The notes below the pieces were generated by a model. It had not been told where the DNA came from. It saw only the letters and a program-made list of their open reading frames with translations, and ran no database searches. This document shows, in pieces, positions 22,280-33,466 of a stretch of DNA of 64,000 nucleotides (position 1 is its first letter; every line of letters starts with the position of its first letter). A program made the position numbers and the translations under genes. This DNA is from Haematobia irritans (Eukaryota > Arthropoda > Insecta > Diptera > Muscidae), in contig NC_134398.1 in NCBI RefSeq assembly GCF_050003625.1, forward strand, positions 18,736,997-18,800,996. Direction: 5' to 3'.

Positions 22280-24727
22280 GACATAGATAATTTTCTCGAA
22301 ATTTTATTCCAATTGAAAATTTTCTCAAAATTTTATTTCTATAGAAAATTCTCTCATAATTTTATTTCTATAGAAAATTTGGTAAAAATTTTATTTTTAT
22401 AGAAATTTTTGTCAAAATTTTATTTTTATAGAAATTTTTGTCAAGATTTTATTTCTATAGAACATTTTGTCAAAATTTTATCTCTATAGAAAATTTTGTC
22501 AAAATTTTATTTCTATGGAAAATTTTGTCAAAATTTTATTTCTATGGAAAATTTTGTCAAAATTCTACTTTTATAAAAATTTTTGTCAAAATTTTATTTC
22601 TATAGAAAATTTTCTCAAAATTTTATTACTATAGAAAATTTTGTAAAAATTTTATTTTTATAGAAAATTTTGTCAAAATTTTATTTTTGTAGAAAATTCT
22701 GTCAAAGTTTTTTCTCTATACATTTTTTTCAAAATTTTATTTCAATAGAAAAATTTGTCAACATTTTATTTATGTAGGAAATTTTCTCAAAATTTTATTC
22801 TTATAGAATTTTTTTTTTAAATTTCATTTCTATAGAGAATTTTCTCAAAATTTTATTTATTTCTATAGAAAATTTTGTCAAAATCTTATTTCTACAGAAA
22901 ATTTTGTCAAAATTTTATTTCTATAGAAAATTTCTCAAATTTTATTTCTATTGAAAATTCTCTCAAAATTTTGTTTCTATTGAACATTCTCTCAAAATTT
23001 TATTTCTATAGAAAATTTTCTCAAAAAATTTTGTTAAAATTTTATTTCTATAGTAATATTTGTCAAAATTTTATTTCTATAGAAAATTTTGTCAAAATTT
23101 TATTTCTATGGAAAATTTTGTCAAAATTCTACTTTTACAGAAATTTTTTTTATAGAAAATTTTGTCAAAATTTTATTTTTATAGAAAATTTTGTCAAAAT
23201 TTTATTTTTGTAGAAAATTTTGTCAAAGTTTTTTTTTTTCTATAAAATTTTTTCAAAATTTTATTTCAATAAAAAAATTTGTCATAATTTTATTTGTGTA
23301 GGAAATTTTCTCAAAATTTTATTCTTATAGTAAATTTTTTTTAAATTTAATTTCTATAGAAAATTTTCTCCAAATTTAATTTCTATAGAAAATTTTCTCA
23401 AAATTTAATTTCTATAGAAAATTTTCTCAAAATTTAATTTCTATAGAAAATTTTCTCTCAAGTTTATTTCTATAGAATATTTTCTCAAATTTTATTTCTA
23501 TAGAAAATTTTCTCAAAATTTTATTTCTATGGAAAATTTTCTCAAAATTTTATTTCTTTTGAAAATTCTCTCCAAATTTTATTTATATTGAAAATACTCT
23601 CAACATTTAATAGAAAGTTTTGTTAAAATTTTACTTCTATAGAAAATTTTGTCAAAATTTTATTTCTATAGAAAATTTTGTCAAAATTTTATTTCTATAA
23701 AAAATTTTGTCAAAATATTATTTCTATAGAAAATTTTCTCAAAATTCTACTTTTATAGAAATTTTTGTCAAAATTAGAATATTTTCTCAAAATTTTATTT
23801 CTATAGAAAATTTTCTCAAAATTTTATTTCTATGGAAAATTCTCTCAAAATTTTATTTCTATTGAAAATTCTATCCAAATTTTATTTATATTGAAAATTC
23901 TCTCAACATTTAATAGAAAATTTTGTTAAAATTTTACTTCTATAGAAAATTTTGTCAAAATTTTACTTCTATAGAAAATTTTGTCAAAATTTTATTTCTA
24001 TAGAAAATTTTGTCAAAATTTTATTTCTATAGAAAATTTTGTCAAATATGTATTTTTATAGAAAATTTTGTCGAAAATTTAATTCTATAGAAAATTTTGT
24101 CAAAATTTTATTTCTATAGAAAAATAAAATATTTTTATAGAAAATTATGTTAAAATATTATTTCTATAGAAAATTTTTCAAAATTTTATTTCTATTGAAA
24201 ATTCTCTCAAAATTTTATTTCTATAGAAAATGTGGCCAAAATTTTATTTTTATAGAAAATTTTGTCAAAATTTTATTTCTATAGAAAACATTGTTACAAT
24301 TTTATTTCAATAGAAAATTTTGTCAAAATTTTATTTCTATAAAAAATTTTGTCAAAATTTTATTTCTATAGAAAATTTTGTCAAATATGTATTTTTATAG
24401 AAAATTTTGTCGAAAATTTAATTCTATAGAAAATTTTGTCAAAATTTTATTTCTATAGAAAAATAAAATATTTTTATAGAAAATTATGTTAAAATATTAT
24501 TTCTATAGAAAATTTTTCAAAATTTAATTTCTATAGAAAATTATTTCAAAATTTTATTTCTATAGAAAATTTTCTCAAAATTTTATTTCTATAGAAAATT
24601 TTCTCAAAATTTTATTTCTATTGAAAATTCTCTCAAAATTTTATTTCTATAGAAAATTTGGCCAACATTTTATTTCTATAGAATCTTTTGTCAAAATTTT
24701 ATTTCTATAGAAAATTTTGTCAAAATA
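22280..24727 (+). repeat. 29-bp minisatellite array, 2.4-kb block
   Basis: Plus-orientation units with a common CTCAAAA variant instead of GTCAAAA. Longer duplications inside the array: a segment starting GTCAAATATGTATTTTTATA at 24041 recurs at 24380, and a segment with TTTATATTGAAAAT recurs about 300 bp apart near 23583 and 23884. Confidence 0.94.
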
Positions 24728-25047
24728 GAGAAGCGATATGTTTGTACAAATTTATTTCGGCAAAGGCCGGCTATCATAAACTTTTTTTGGGAGGTTCAAG
24801 TGTGGTTCACTTTGGGTTTAGTGAACTGCCTGAATTTATTCTGATAATTGGTTGATAGTTTTGCTGCTAGTAGAGGATGCTGATGAGGAATGTGGTAATT
24901 CCGAAACGTGCGTCCATGCAACCATCTTGCAGTCTATAGGGCTTTGCCCAAATAAATTTAACAAACATTATTTTCCTCTGTTGGTTAAGCTACACTTGTA
25001 GTTAGTCAATGCATAGTTTTAAGCTGAAATCAAAAACAACAACAAAA
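24728..25047 (+). mobile_element. Retroelement 3'-end fragment containing a hammerhead ribozyme motif
   Basis: About 320 bp of non-array sequence inserted in the minisatellite, ending in AACAACAACAAAAT. It has no ORF. A type I hammerhead core at 24863-24932 is the main feature. Hammerheads of this compact form are known from Penelope-like elements and retrozymes, so a fragment of such an element is likely; the exact family is unresolved. Confidence 0.5.
24863..24932 (+). ncRNA. Type I hammerhead ribozyme candidate
   Basis: All invariant core segments are present in order. CTGATGA (24880-24886) is followed by stem II GGAAT/ATTCC (24887-24891, 24898-24902) with a 6-nt loop GTGGTA. GAAAC follows (24903-24907), then a 2-bp stem III closed by a GTGC loop, and GTC as the cleavage triplet (24912-24914). 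Stem I pairs GAGGATG before the core with CATGC after it (3 bp, a G-G mismatch, then a G-C pair), with an outer CTGC/GCAG helix (24864-24867, 24929-24932). Predicted cleavage is after C24914. A very short stem III is typical of hammerheads in retroelements. Activity is inferred, not shown. Confidence 0.8.
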
Positions 25048-25214
25048 TTTTATTTCTATAGAAAATTTTGTCAACATTTTATTTTTATAGAAAATATTGT
25101 TAGAATTTTATTTTTATAGAAAATTTTGTCAAAATTGTATTTCTATAGAAAATTTTGTCAACATTTTATTTCTATTGAAAATTCTCTCAAAATTTTATAT
25201 CTATTGAAAATTCT
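25048..25214 (+). repeat. 29-bp minisatellite, short block
   Basis: Plus-orientation units, continuing the array interrupted by the retroelement fragment and ending abruptly at the mariner relic. Confidence 0.88.
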
Positions 25215-25433
25215 CCACCGTGTTCTCCAGATCTGGCCCCCAGCGACCTTTTCTTGTTCTCAGACCTCAAAAGGATATTCGCAGGGAAAAAATTTGGCTG
25301 CAATGAAGAGGTGATCGCCGAAACGGAGGCCTATTTTGAGGCAAAACCGAAGGAGTACTTCCAAAATGGTATCAAAAAATTGGAAGGTCGTTATAATCGT
25401 TGTATCGCTGTTGAAGGGAACTATGTTGAATAA
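25215..25433 (+). pseudogene. mariner transposase, C-terminal 72 residues
   Basis: The frame from 25215 to the stop at 25431-25433 is open. It starts with PPCSPDLAPSDLFLF, the motif holding the third catalytic Asp of D,D34D mariner transposases. It continues through FAGKKFGCNEEVIAE and KKLEGRYNRCIAVEGNYVE, the usual mariner C-terminus. The N-terminal DNA-binding domain and the first two catalytic residues are missing; the 29-bp array abuts directly. The open frame suggests a fairly recent truncation. Confidence 0.88.
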
Positions 25434-25501
25434 TAAAAACGACTTTTGCCAAAAAAAATGTGTTTTTCTTTGTTAGACCGGGGACTTATCAGCCAACCTG
25501 T
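25215..25501 (+). mobile_element. 5'-truncated mariner element with its 3' terminal inverted repeat
   Basis: After the stop codon the sequence ends AGACCGGGGACTTATCAGCC then AACCTGT. This is the inverted form of a mariner-type terminus (ACAGGTTGGCTGATAAGTCC), followed by TA (25502-25503). The other terminus is missing. Confidence 0.8.
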
Positions 25502-25790
25502 TATATCGTCAGGTATGCCAAATATGGTTAAAATCGGTTGCAATTTACTTGAAATTTTGCACTGTGGGTAAAATAAATATCTTGGCAATGTGTGACAAAT
25601 TTAGTTCAAATCGGTTACAGAATAAGATATAGCTCCTATATATACGTGCTATCGATTTGGGCAAATTTGGCCCACGTTTTTAACACCATATTGTAGTCAT
25701 ATCCTAAACATCGCCATTGATAAAAATTTTAGTCTACACTTTAGTGATGGGTATAATATAGTCGGCTACGCCCGACTTTATACTTAATGT
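25502..25790 (-). mobile_element. Diverged family A end fragment
   Basis: Old ~153-bp repeat pieces (AAATCGGTTGCAATTTACTTG, AGATATAGCTCCTATATATA), then GTGATGGGTATAATATAGTC and CGGCTACGCCCGACTTTATA. It is more diverged than other A copies. Confidence 0.6.
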
Positions 25791-27113
25791 TAATTTTCGA
25801 CATGTTTCTATTGAAATATGAACAAAACTGCGTGTTTGTCTAACCGTTACTGCACTAAAAAAAAAGTGAACTCTATATTTCACTAAAGCCAATTTAACTT
25901 TATTTTAGTTCATGGAATTATTATGTTTGGAGAAAGTTTCATTTACTCTAATAATGAACTAAAAAACGGGAAAAAATTATCCTCAAATTAAGCAAAAAGA
26001 TTTACTGAATTCGCGCTTCCCACCAAATATTTCATTATTTCTTTAAATTTGTAAATTTTACCAAAAATACGTCAATCATGAACTTCGTATGTCACTAAAG
26101 ACATTCTTGCATTTTTTAACTCCAAGTTTTTCCTTCAAACTACAAAATTTTCTTTGACAAGTGAAAAAAAATTAATAATGCCTAATAAATTTTCTTGCAT
26201 TTGTCGAAAAATATTTACTTATTTTTGTGATATCGGCAACATGTCAGCGTTTGTAGTACTGTTTAGTTAAAATTTTCTAAAAATATTCAAAATTTTCTAA
26301 AATTAACCAAAAGTTTTCTTCCTGGTGGGCAGCGTTGCCAATTTAGCTTTTTTCCCGCTAGATTTGGCTTTTTTTGAAGACGTTTAGCGGGAAAAAAATG
26401 CATTTAGCTTTTAGCTTTTTTTCTGGCTTTTTTTCATGACCCTTTTAGCTATTTTTGGCTTTTTTTTATTTTCGACATGTTTCTATTGAAATATGGATAA
26501 ATCGGCGTTTTTATCTAAGCCTTGCTGCAAGTATAAGGGTTTCCACATATTTCAAAGCTCAGTTGAAGCATTAATAATGAGTCCAGCCATTATGCGGGCA
26601 TTTTTGTAGCAAATACACCTTGTTGTAAAGTTTTTTCATTATATACATAAAAGTTATCGTAAACTTTAAATCTACTATTACCATACAAATTTGTTAGATA
26701 AACTGTCAGTAAATTATTGGGAATATTATCATTTGACTCGTTTATCCTTTTTATGTTATTATAATATTCTAAAGTTATTATGATATTACTAAATTAAAAT
26801 AGTAGATGTGAATAGCTTTGTGCACTGAAAAAAAATATTGTCGTCTCCTTAAAATACGAACGCGAATTTTGGTTATAATAGCATTTGTGAATTTCTTTTA
26901 TATAAACTGTTTTCCTTGTCCAAAAGACGATAAAGTCGTTTTGTCCTTATAATTAAGTGATTCAACTTAAAAATGGGTATGTTTTCATGAAAGAAGGAAG
27001 AATTAATGAAATAGTCTTTAAATGTGAGGAGTTTTTGCATCTTAACCACAAACCAAATAGCGTTCAAAAATAGAAGATATTTTTCAACACTTTATTTTAA
27101 AAACGTATATATA

Positions 27114-28046
27114 AAGGGTGATTCTTTTGAGGTTAGGATTTTCATGCATTAGTATTTGACAGATCACGTGGGATTTCAGACATGGTGTCAAAGAGAAAGA
27201 TGCTCAGTATGCTTTGACATTTCATCATGAATAGACTTACTAACGAGCAACGCTTGCAAATCATTGAATTTTATTACCAAAATCAGTGGCAGAAAATCCG
27301 CTTTTTTATCGACAAATTTTGTTCAGCGATGAGGCTCATTTCTGGTTGAATGGCTACGTAAATAAGCAAAATTGCCGCATTTGGTGTGAAGAGCAACCAG
27401 AAGCCGTTCAAGAACTGCCCATGCATCCCGAAAAATGCACTGTTTGGTGTGGTTTGTACGCTGGTGGAATCATTGGACCGTATTTTTTCAAAGATGCTGT
27501 TGGACGCAACGTTAAGGTGAATGGCGATCACTATCGTTCGATGCTAACAAACTTTTTGTTGCCAAAAATGGAAGAACTGAACTTGGTTGACATGTGGTTT
27601 CAACAAGATGGCGCTACATGCCACACAGCTCGCGATTCTATGGCCATTTTGAGGGAAAACTTCGGAGAACAATTCATCTCAAGAAATGGACCGGTAAGTT
27701 GGCCACCAAGATCATGCGATTTGACGCCTTTAGACTATTTTTTGTGGGGCTACGTCAAGTCTAAAGTCTACAGAAATAAGCCAGCAACTATTCCAGCTTT
27801 GGAAGACAACATTTCCGAAGAAATTCGGGCTATTCCGGCCGAAATGCTCGAAAAAGTTGCCCAAAATTGGACTTTCCGAATGGACCACCTAAGACGCAGC
27901 CGCGGTCAACATTTAAATGAAATTATCTTCAAAAAGTAAATGTCATGGACCAATCTAACGTTTCAAATAAAGAACCGATGAGATTTTGCAAATTTTATGC
28001 GTTTTTTTTTTAAAAAAAGTTATCAAGCTCTTAACAAATCACCCTT
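27114..28046 (+). mobile_element. Tc1/mariner-type transposon, internally deleted, with TA duplication
   Basis: Inverted termini AAGGGTGATT (27114) and AATCACCCTT (ending 28046) are flanked by TA (27112-27113, 28047-28048). It carries the deleted transposase frame, then an AATAAAG polyadenylation-like signal near 27966 and T-runs near the right end. At 933 bp it is shorter than intact relatives because the 5' part of the transposase is missing. Confidence 0.88.
27228..27939 (+). pseudogene. Tc1/mariner-family transposase lacking most of the N-terminal DNA-binding domain
   Basis: A cut-and-paste DD-D transposase. 27228-27287 encodes the normal start (MNRLTNEQRLQIIEFYYQNQ), then the frame jumps to the middle of the protein; from 27286 it is open to the stop at 27937-27939. 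The catalytic core is intact by motif: LFSDEAHFW (first Asp), MWFQQDGATCHTA (second Asp) and WPPRSCDLTPLDYFLWG (third Asp), with 36 residues between the second and third by my count. What is missing is roughly the helix-turn-helix region and linker, so the protein could not bind its ends normally. The start of the open part (27286) is not a natural initiation site. Likely a non-functional internal-deletion derivative. Confidence 0.85.
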
Positions 28047-28604
28047 TACAATAATTTCTACTTGAAGTCGAGTCTGAATTTGGAAATTTAAGTTGGCGTT
28101 AGCACGTTTTTAAAGCACTTTGATAGCTCATGAAGAAAAGGAAAATGTTTTTACTGGGAAATGTAAACTATAGGCATTTTCTACAATTTAAATAAAAGTA
28201 ATGTATTTAGAATTGTTCACAATTTCAAATCCAAACTAAAATTTTATTTAAAAAAAAATGACAAATCATTTTTTTACCAAATCCAAAGCATGCTTAGATC
28301 ATTTAATATTTTAAAATAACAAGTAAATAAAATAGAGTTGTTGGGAAGGTAGCTCCCACAAAACGAAGGACTTCCAGTAAAAAATTTGTGATAATAATCA
28401 AAATGTATCGAATACGCAAACAGAGCTAATATGCCTTAGATATTGTTACAGTCTCACAGAAGTGGAATTAAAATGAAAATAATATGCATTGTAAGTGAAA
28501 TAAAGCCTTTAAGTTTGTTAAATTTCAATCAAAAATGTGACTTTTGATACAAAAACATTTAGCTTTTTTTCTAGCTATTTTTTAGCATTTTATAGCCTTT
28601 TTAT

Positions 28605-30955
28605 ACCCTTCACCACTACTGTGGTACAGGGTATAATAAGTTTGTGCATTTGTATGTAACGCCAAGAAGGAGTAATCATAGACCACCCTTTTAGTATACG
28701 GATCGGCTTAGAATTAAATTCTGAGTCGATTTAGCGATGTCCGTCTGTCTGTCTGTCCGTCTGTCTGTCCGTCTGTCTGTCCGTCTGTCTGTCCGTCTGT
28801 CCGTCTGTCTGTCTGTCTGCTGATGTATTTTTGTGTGCAAAGTACAGCTCGCAGTTTTAGTCCGATTGTCCTGAAATTTGGTATAGGGTCCTGTTTCGGC
28901 TCAAAGACGATCCCTATTGATTTTGGAAAAAATCGGTTCAGATTTAGATATAGCTGCCATATATATTTTTCACCGATCTGGTCATAATTGGCGTGTATAT
29001 CAACCGATCTTCCTCAAATTCCGTACATCCGAATATTTTATGAGTCTCGAAAAACTTGCAAAATATCAGCAAAATCGGTTCAGATTTAGATATAGCTCCC
29101 ATATATAGCTTTCGCCCGATTTACACTCATTTGCCCACAGAGGCCAATTTTTTGCTCCGATTTAGTTGAAATTTTGCATAGGGAGTAGAATTAGCGTTGT
29201 AACTATGGGTGCCAAATTTGCTTGAAATCGGTTCAGATTTGGATATATCTCCCATATAAAGCTTTCGCCCGATTTACACTCATATGACCACAGAGGCCAA
29301 TTTTTAACTCCGATTTAGTTGAAATTTTGCACAGGGAGTAAAATTAGCATTGTAGCTATGCGTGCCAAATTTGGTTGAAATCGGTTCAGATTTAGATATA
29401 GCTCCCATATATATGTTTTTCTGATTTCGACAAAAATGGTCAAAATACCAACATTTTCCTTGTAAAATCGCCACTGCTTAGTCGAAAAGTTGTAAAAATG
29501 ACTCTAATTTTCCTAAACTTCTAATACATATATATCGAGCGATAAATCATAAATAAACTTTTTCGAAGTTTCCTTAAAATTGCTTCAGATTTAAACGTTT
29601 CCCATATTTATACCCTTCACCACTACTGTGGTACAGGGTATAATAAGTTTGTGCATTTGTATGTAACGCCAAGAAGGAGTAATCATAGACCAACCTTTTA
29701 GTATACGGATCGGCTTAGAATTAAATTCTGAGTCGATTTAGCGATGTCCGTCTGTCTGTCTGTCCGTCTGTCTGTCCGTCTGTCTGTCCGTCTGTCTGTC
29801 TGTCTGTCTGTCTGTCTGTTGATGTATTTTTGTGTGCAAAGTACAGCTCGCAGTTTTAGTCCGATTGTCCTAAAATTTAGTATAGGGTCCTGTTTCGGCT
29901 CAAAGACGATCCCTATTGATTTTGGAAAAAATCGGTTCAGATTTAGATATAGCTGCCATATATATTTTTCGCCGATCTGGTCATAATTGGCGTGTATATC
30001 AACCGATCTTCCTCAAATTCCGTAAATCCGAATATTTTATAAGTCTCGAAAAACTTGCAAAATATCAGCCAAATCGGTTCAGATTAAGATATAGCTCCCA
30101 TATATAGCTTTCGCCCGATTTACACTCATTTGCCCACAGAGGCCAATTTTTTGCTCCGATTTAGTTGAAATTTTGCACAGGGAGTAGAATTAGCATTGTA
30201 ACTATGCGTGCCAAATTTGGTTGAAATCGGTTCAGATTTAGATATAGCTCCCATATATATGTTTTTCTGATTTCGACAAAAATGGTCAAAATACCAACAT
30301 TTTCCTTGTAAAATCGCCACTGCTTAGTCGAAAAGTTGTAAAAATGAATCTAATTTTCCTAAACTTCTAATACATATATATCGAGCGATAAATTATAAAT
30401 AAACTTTTTCGAAGTTTCCTTAAAATTGCTTCAGATTTAAACGTTTCCCATATTTTTTTTACTAACATTGTGTTCCACCCTAGTGCATTAGCCGACTTAA
30501 ATTTTGAGTCTATAGATTTTGTAGAAGTCTATCAAATTCTTCCAGATCGAGTGATATTCAAATGTATGTATTTGGGACAGACCTTTATATATAGCCCCCA
30601 ACACATTTGACGGATGTGATATGGTATCGAAAATTTAGATCTACAAAGTGGTGCAGGGTATAATATAGTCGGCCCCGCCCGACTTTAGACTTTCCTTACT
30701 GGTTTTTTACTAACATTGTGTTCCACCCTAGTGCATTAGCCGACTTAAATTTTGAGTCTATAGATTTTGTAGAAGTCTATCAGATTCTTCCAGATCGAGT
30801 GATATTTAAATGTATGTATTTGGGACAATATATAGCCCCCTACACATTTGACGGATGTGATATGGTATCGAAAATTTAGATCTACAAAGTGGTGCAGGGT
30901 ATAATATAGTCGGCCCCGCCCGACTTTAGACTTTCCTTACTGGTTTAGCTATTTT
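28605..30955 (-). mobile_element. Composite family A element (two units plus duplicated end)
   Basis: Two head-to-tail units, each starting TATACCCTTCACCACTACTG (28605 and 29610), each with a GTCY run and ~153-bp repeats. Two successive copies of the left-end module follow (30465-30705 and 30706-30950), both ending in GGTATAATATAGTCGG then CTTTCCTTACTGG. The second unit (29605-30710) looks identical to 46807-47910. It is inserted in the hAT-like element between T residues without duplication. Confidence 0.78.
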
Positions 30956-31134
30956 TTTGGGCAAATCTAGCGGTTTTTGGTGAAACAATTCTGGCAACGC
31001 TGCTGGTGGGTTCACTGTTTTTTCAGTGTGCCGGAATAAGGATTTCTAGGTATTTCAAAGCGCAATAAAAACATAAACAATAATTCGCAAAGCGCTAGTG
31101 TTTTTGTTTTTCGTGAAACAATTTGGCAACGCTG

Positions 31135-32719
31135 TGTTTTTTCTGTTTTGTCCTAATCCCATGATTCCGTGCTGTTATCGGTGTACGGAATTTAGAGAGC
31201 GTTTTCTTCTCTCCCGACTGATTCCTATAAATTGGATTTCGCCGTGTTTGTGATATTCGTTTGCCAGGTGGTTGTAAGCTTCTTATTGCCTCCTTGGTCA
31301 TTTAATTCCATAATTGAACACCCTGTCTCACATCACTTTATTTGTAGTTGTACAAAGCCTTCAGGTGTTCGAATTTCCAAAATTGGTTCTTCATTACCAT
31401 ATCCCCTATTGATTCCACTCTACTTCCCATAATGTTTACTATAGTGTCGTCTTAGATATGGGGTGTAGTACGGCTGTTTCAACTTCATTCCCATATTTTT
31501 AATTTTTTTTCTGATATCCATTTGCAAATTTGTGGATTTTGCAATTGGAAATTGTGTAAAAACTTTACCATGGAAAAAAGCCTATATTCTGAGAATGCTT
31601 CACTATCAAAAGGATTCTATTGAAATGGTCAAAGAGATCCTGGAATTTGAATATGACCTGCTTCTTATGTTATATCAAATGGAATAAAGAGAGAGAGAGA
31701 GAGAGAAAAAAACATAAATTCACTGCTACTTCAAGCAAGCAATTTGAGTTGGCGGTAACATCTGTTCTGTGAAATTACACACTTTCATTATGCCAGCGAA
31801 ATTGGATGAAGAATATGCTGAGGATGAAGGACTCGTTTTGTTTTTTTTTCAGCCTTCCTGGACCCTTCTGTTGATTGCATGTCCTTTAATGTTTCTTATG
31901 CATTTTTACAAATTTTCAGTTCTTCGTTTTGTTTTTTTTTTTTTTTCTTATCATTGGCATGTGTTGTTTTCCACACTTTATCCTCTGGTTGTTTTTTCAT
32001 AGGGATCATCCCTACTACTTGGACAGACCTGCAGTTTTTCATTACCATTGCATTTCTACCCGGCAATTTTCTTGTCAGTTTGACAATTGTTTCAATTTTG
32101 TATAGCTCTGCTAACTTCACCGTTGACTCCTTTTTTCTCCTTTTTTGTTTACTGTTGGGTTCTATCGACAGCTACTGTCAATCATTTTAACATCATGTTG
32201 CCCAGATGCATTAAGGCATATTTGAATTGTCCTCTTGTTTTTTTCGTTTTTTTTTTTTTTTGTTTCGCTTTTGTTTCATTACTGCTTGTGAAGGGAGGGA
32301 GGTCCCTTTATCTAGGGAAGTTGTCACTTTCCTTTGGTATAAGAGGACACTGTGTAACAAATTGTGCAATCATAGTAATTTGAATTTAATGTTTCCCAAA
32401 TGGAAGAAGGGTTAGTGTGCTTGGGGTGTTCGTCCTCCATATATAGGGAATGACTATAGGCAATACACGATGGTGTTCAATTATTTTTGTTTTAATTGTA
32501 TTTTAATTGAATTGCAGAGAAGAGAAATTGGAACATATGGTTGAAATGAATGCAAAAAGAAGTGGAAAAGGCATAACATCGGATATTGGGGTTAAATTTC
32601 ACTTAAACAAAGTCACACAAAACGAAGAAAAGCGTCACTCAATATGGATAAGCTGAATGTTATCTAACTTCTTTATGGGATTTAAATCATTAGCTTCTGG
32701 AGCAAAACGAAAAAAAAAA
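31135..32719. other. Unassigned T-rich DNA, no gene recognised
   Basis: Contains a GA microsatellite (31689-31706) and long T-runs (31931-31947, 32247-32261). Overlapping short ORFs at 31769-32415 are rich in Phe from T-runs, lack conserved motifs and overlap in several frames, so I do not call genes. Confidence 0.45.
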
Positions 32720-32924
32720 ACAAGTATATACGGTCGTACGTTACACAAGGCCGAATCTTGTGTACCCTCCACCATGGATTACGTAGAAACTTCTACTAAA
32801 GACTGTCATCCACAATAGAATTACTTTGGTTGCGGTAAAACTTGCCGATGGCAAGGTATCTTAAAACATCTTAACACCGTCTTCTAAATTGTAAGTTAGT
32901 CCATACATATAATTCAGTTTGACA

Positions 32925-33420
32925 AAATTTTGTATAGAAATAAAAATTTGACACAATTTTCTATAGAAATAAAATTTTGACAAAATTTTCTATAGAAATA
33001 AAATTTTGACAAAATTTTCTATAGAAATAAAATTTTGACAAAATTTTCTATAGAAATAAAATTTTGACAAAATTTTCTATAGACATGAAATTTTGACAAA
33101 ATTTTCTATAGGAATAAAATTTTGACAACATTTTCTATAAAAACAAAATTTTGACAAAATTTTCTATAGAAATAAAATGTTGATAAAATTTCCCATAGAA
33201 ATAAACATTTAAAAAAAAAATCTAGAGAAATAAAACTTGGACAAAATTTTCAATAGAAATAAAATTTTGACACAATTTTCCATAGAAATAAAAATTAAAA
33301 AAAAATTGTATAGAAATAAAATTTTGACAAAATTTTCCATAGAAATAAAAATTAAAAAAAAAAAATTGTATAGAAATGAAATTTTGACAAAATTTTCTAT
33401 AGACATAATTTTCTAAAGCA
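32925..33420 (-). repeat. 29-bp array inside the large family B element
   Basis: Minus-orientation units, the first ten or so very uniform (GACAAAATTTTCTATAGAAA repeated), starting directly after the B left module. Confidence 0.9.
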
Positions 33421-33466
33421 AACATTTTTATAAAATTTACGGGGTATATACTAAAAAAAAAACAAC

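Larger units (their letters stand above)
26330..31002. mobile_element. hAT-like element with CAGCGTTGCCA termini, heavily invaded
   Basis: The left terminus CAGCGTTGCCAATTTAGC (26330 onward) and the right terminus TGGCAACGCTG (ending 31002) are inverted. The match extends inward through CCGCTAGATTTGGC / GGCAAATCTAGCGG. Perfect 8-bp duplications CTGGTGGG flank it (26322-26329 and 31003-31010), as expected for hAT. No transposase is encoded by the element itself. It contains a Tc1/mariner-type element (27114-28046) and a composite family A (28605-30955). Without these it would be about 1.4 kb. Confidence 0.82.
25853..31028. mobile_element. CACT-ended MITE split by a nested hAT-like element
   Basis: The left end CACTAAAAAAAAAGTGAAC and the inverted right end CACTGAAAAAACAGTGAAC (31010-31028) define a short element (about 500 bp after removing 26322-31002). 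TG lies on each side (25851-25852, 31029-31030). Comparison with the unsplit paralog near 26520 supports a simple insertion. Superfamily unknown. Confidence 0.5.
25791..31134. mobile_element. Older hAT-like relic forming the outer layer of a nest
   Basis: 25791-25850 and 31031-31134 together match the inner hAT-like element (ATTTTCGACATGTTTCTATT at both 25794 and 26472; TATTTCAAAGC near 31052 and 26550; GTGAAACAATTTGGCAACG near 31114). The right end GGCAACGCTG is at 31125-31134. The left end is lost where the family A fragment joins. It is interrupted by the CACT-type MITE. Confidence 0.55.

Noticed and set aside
26824..28160. A separate MITE starting CACTGAAAAAAAATATTG
   Set aside because: The left end resembles the CACT-type terminus, but I could not find a convincing inverted right end, so it is left as part of the hAT-like interior.
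31769..32415. Phe-rich overlapping ORFs as a possible membrane protein
   Set aside because: The hydrophobic residues come from T-runs. Frames overlap and shift at homopolymers, with no conserved motif.
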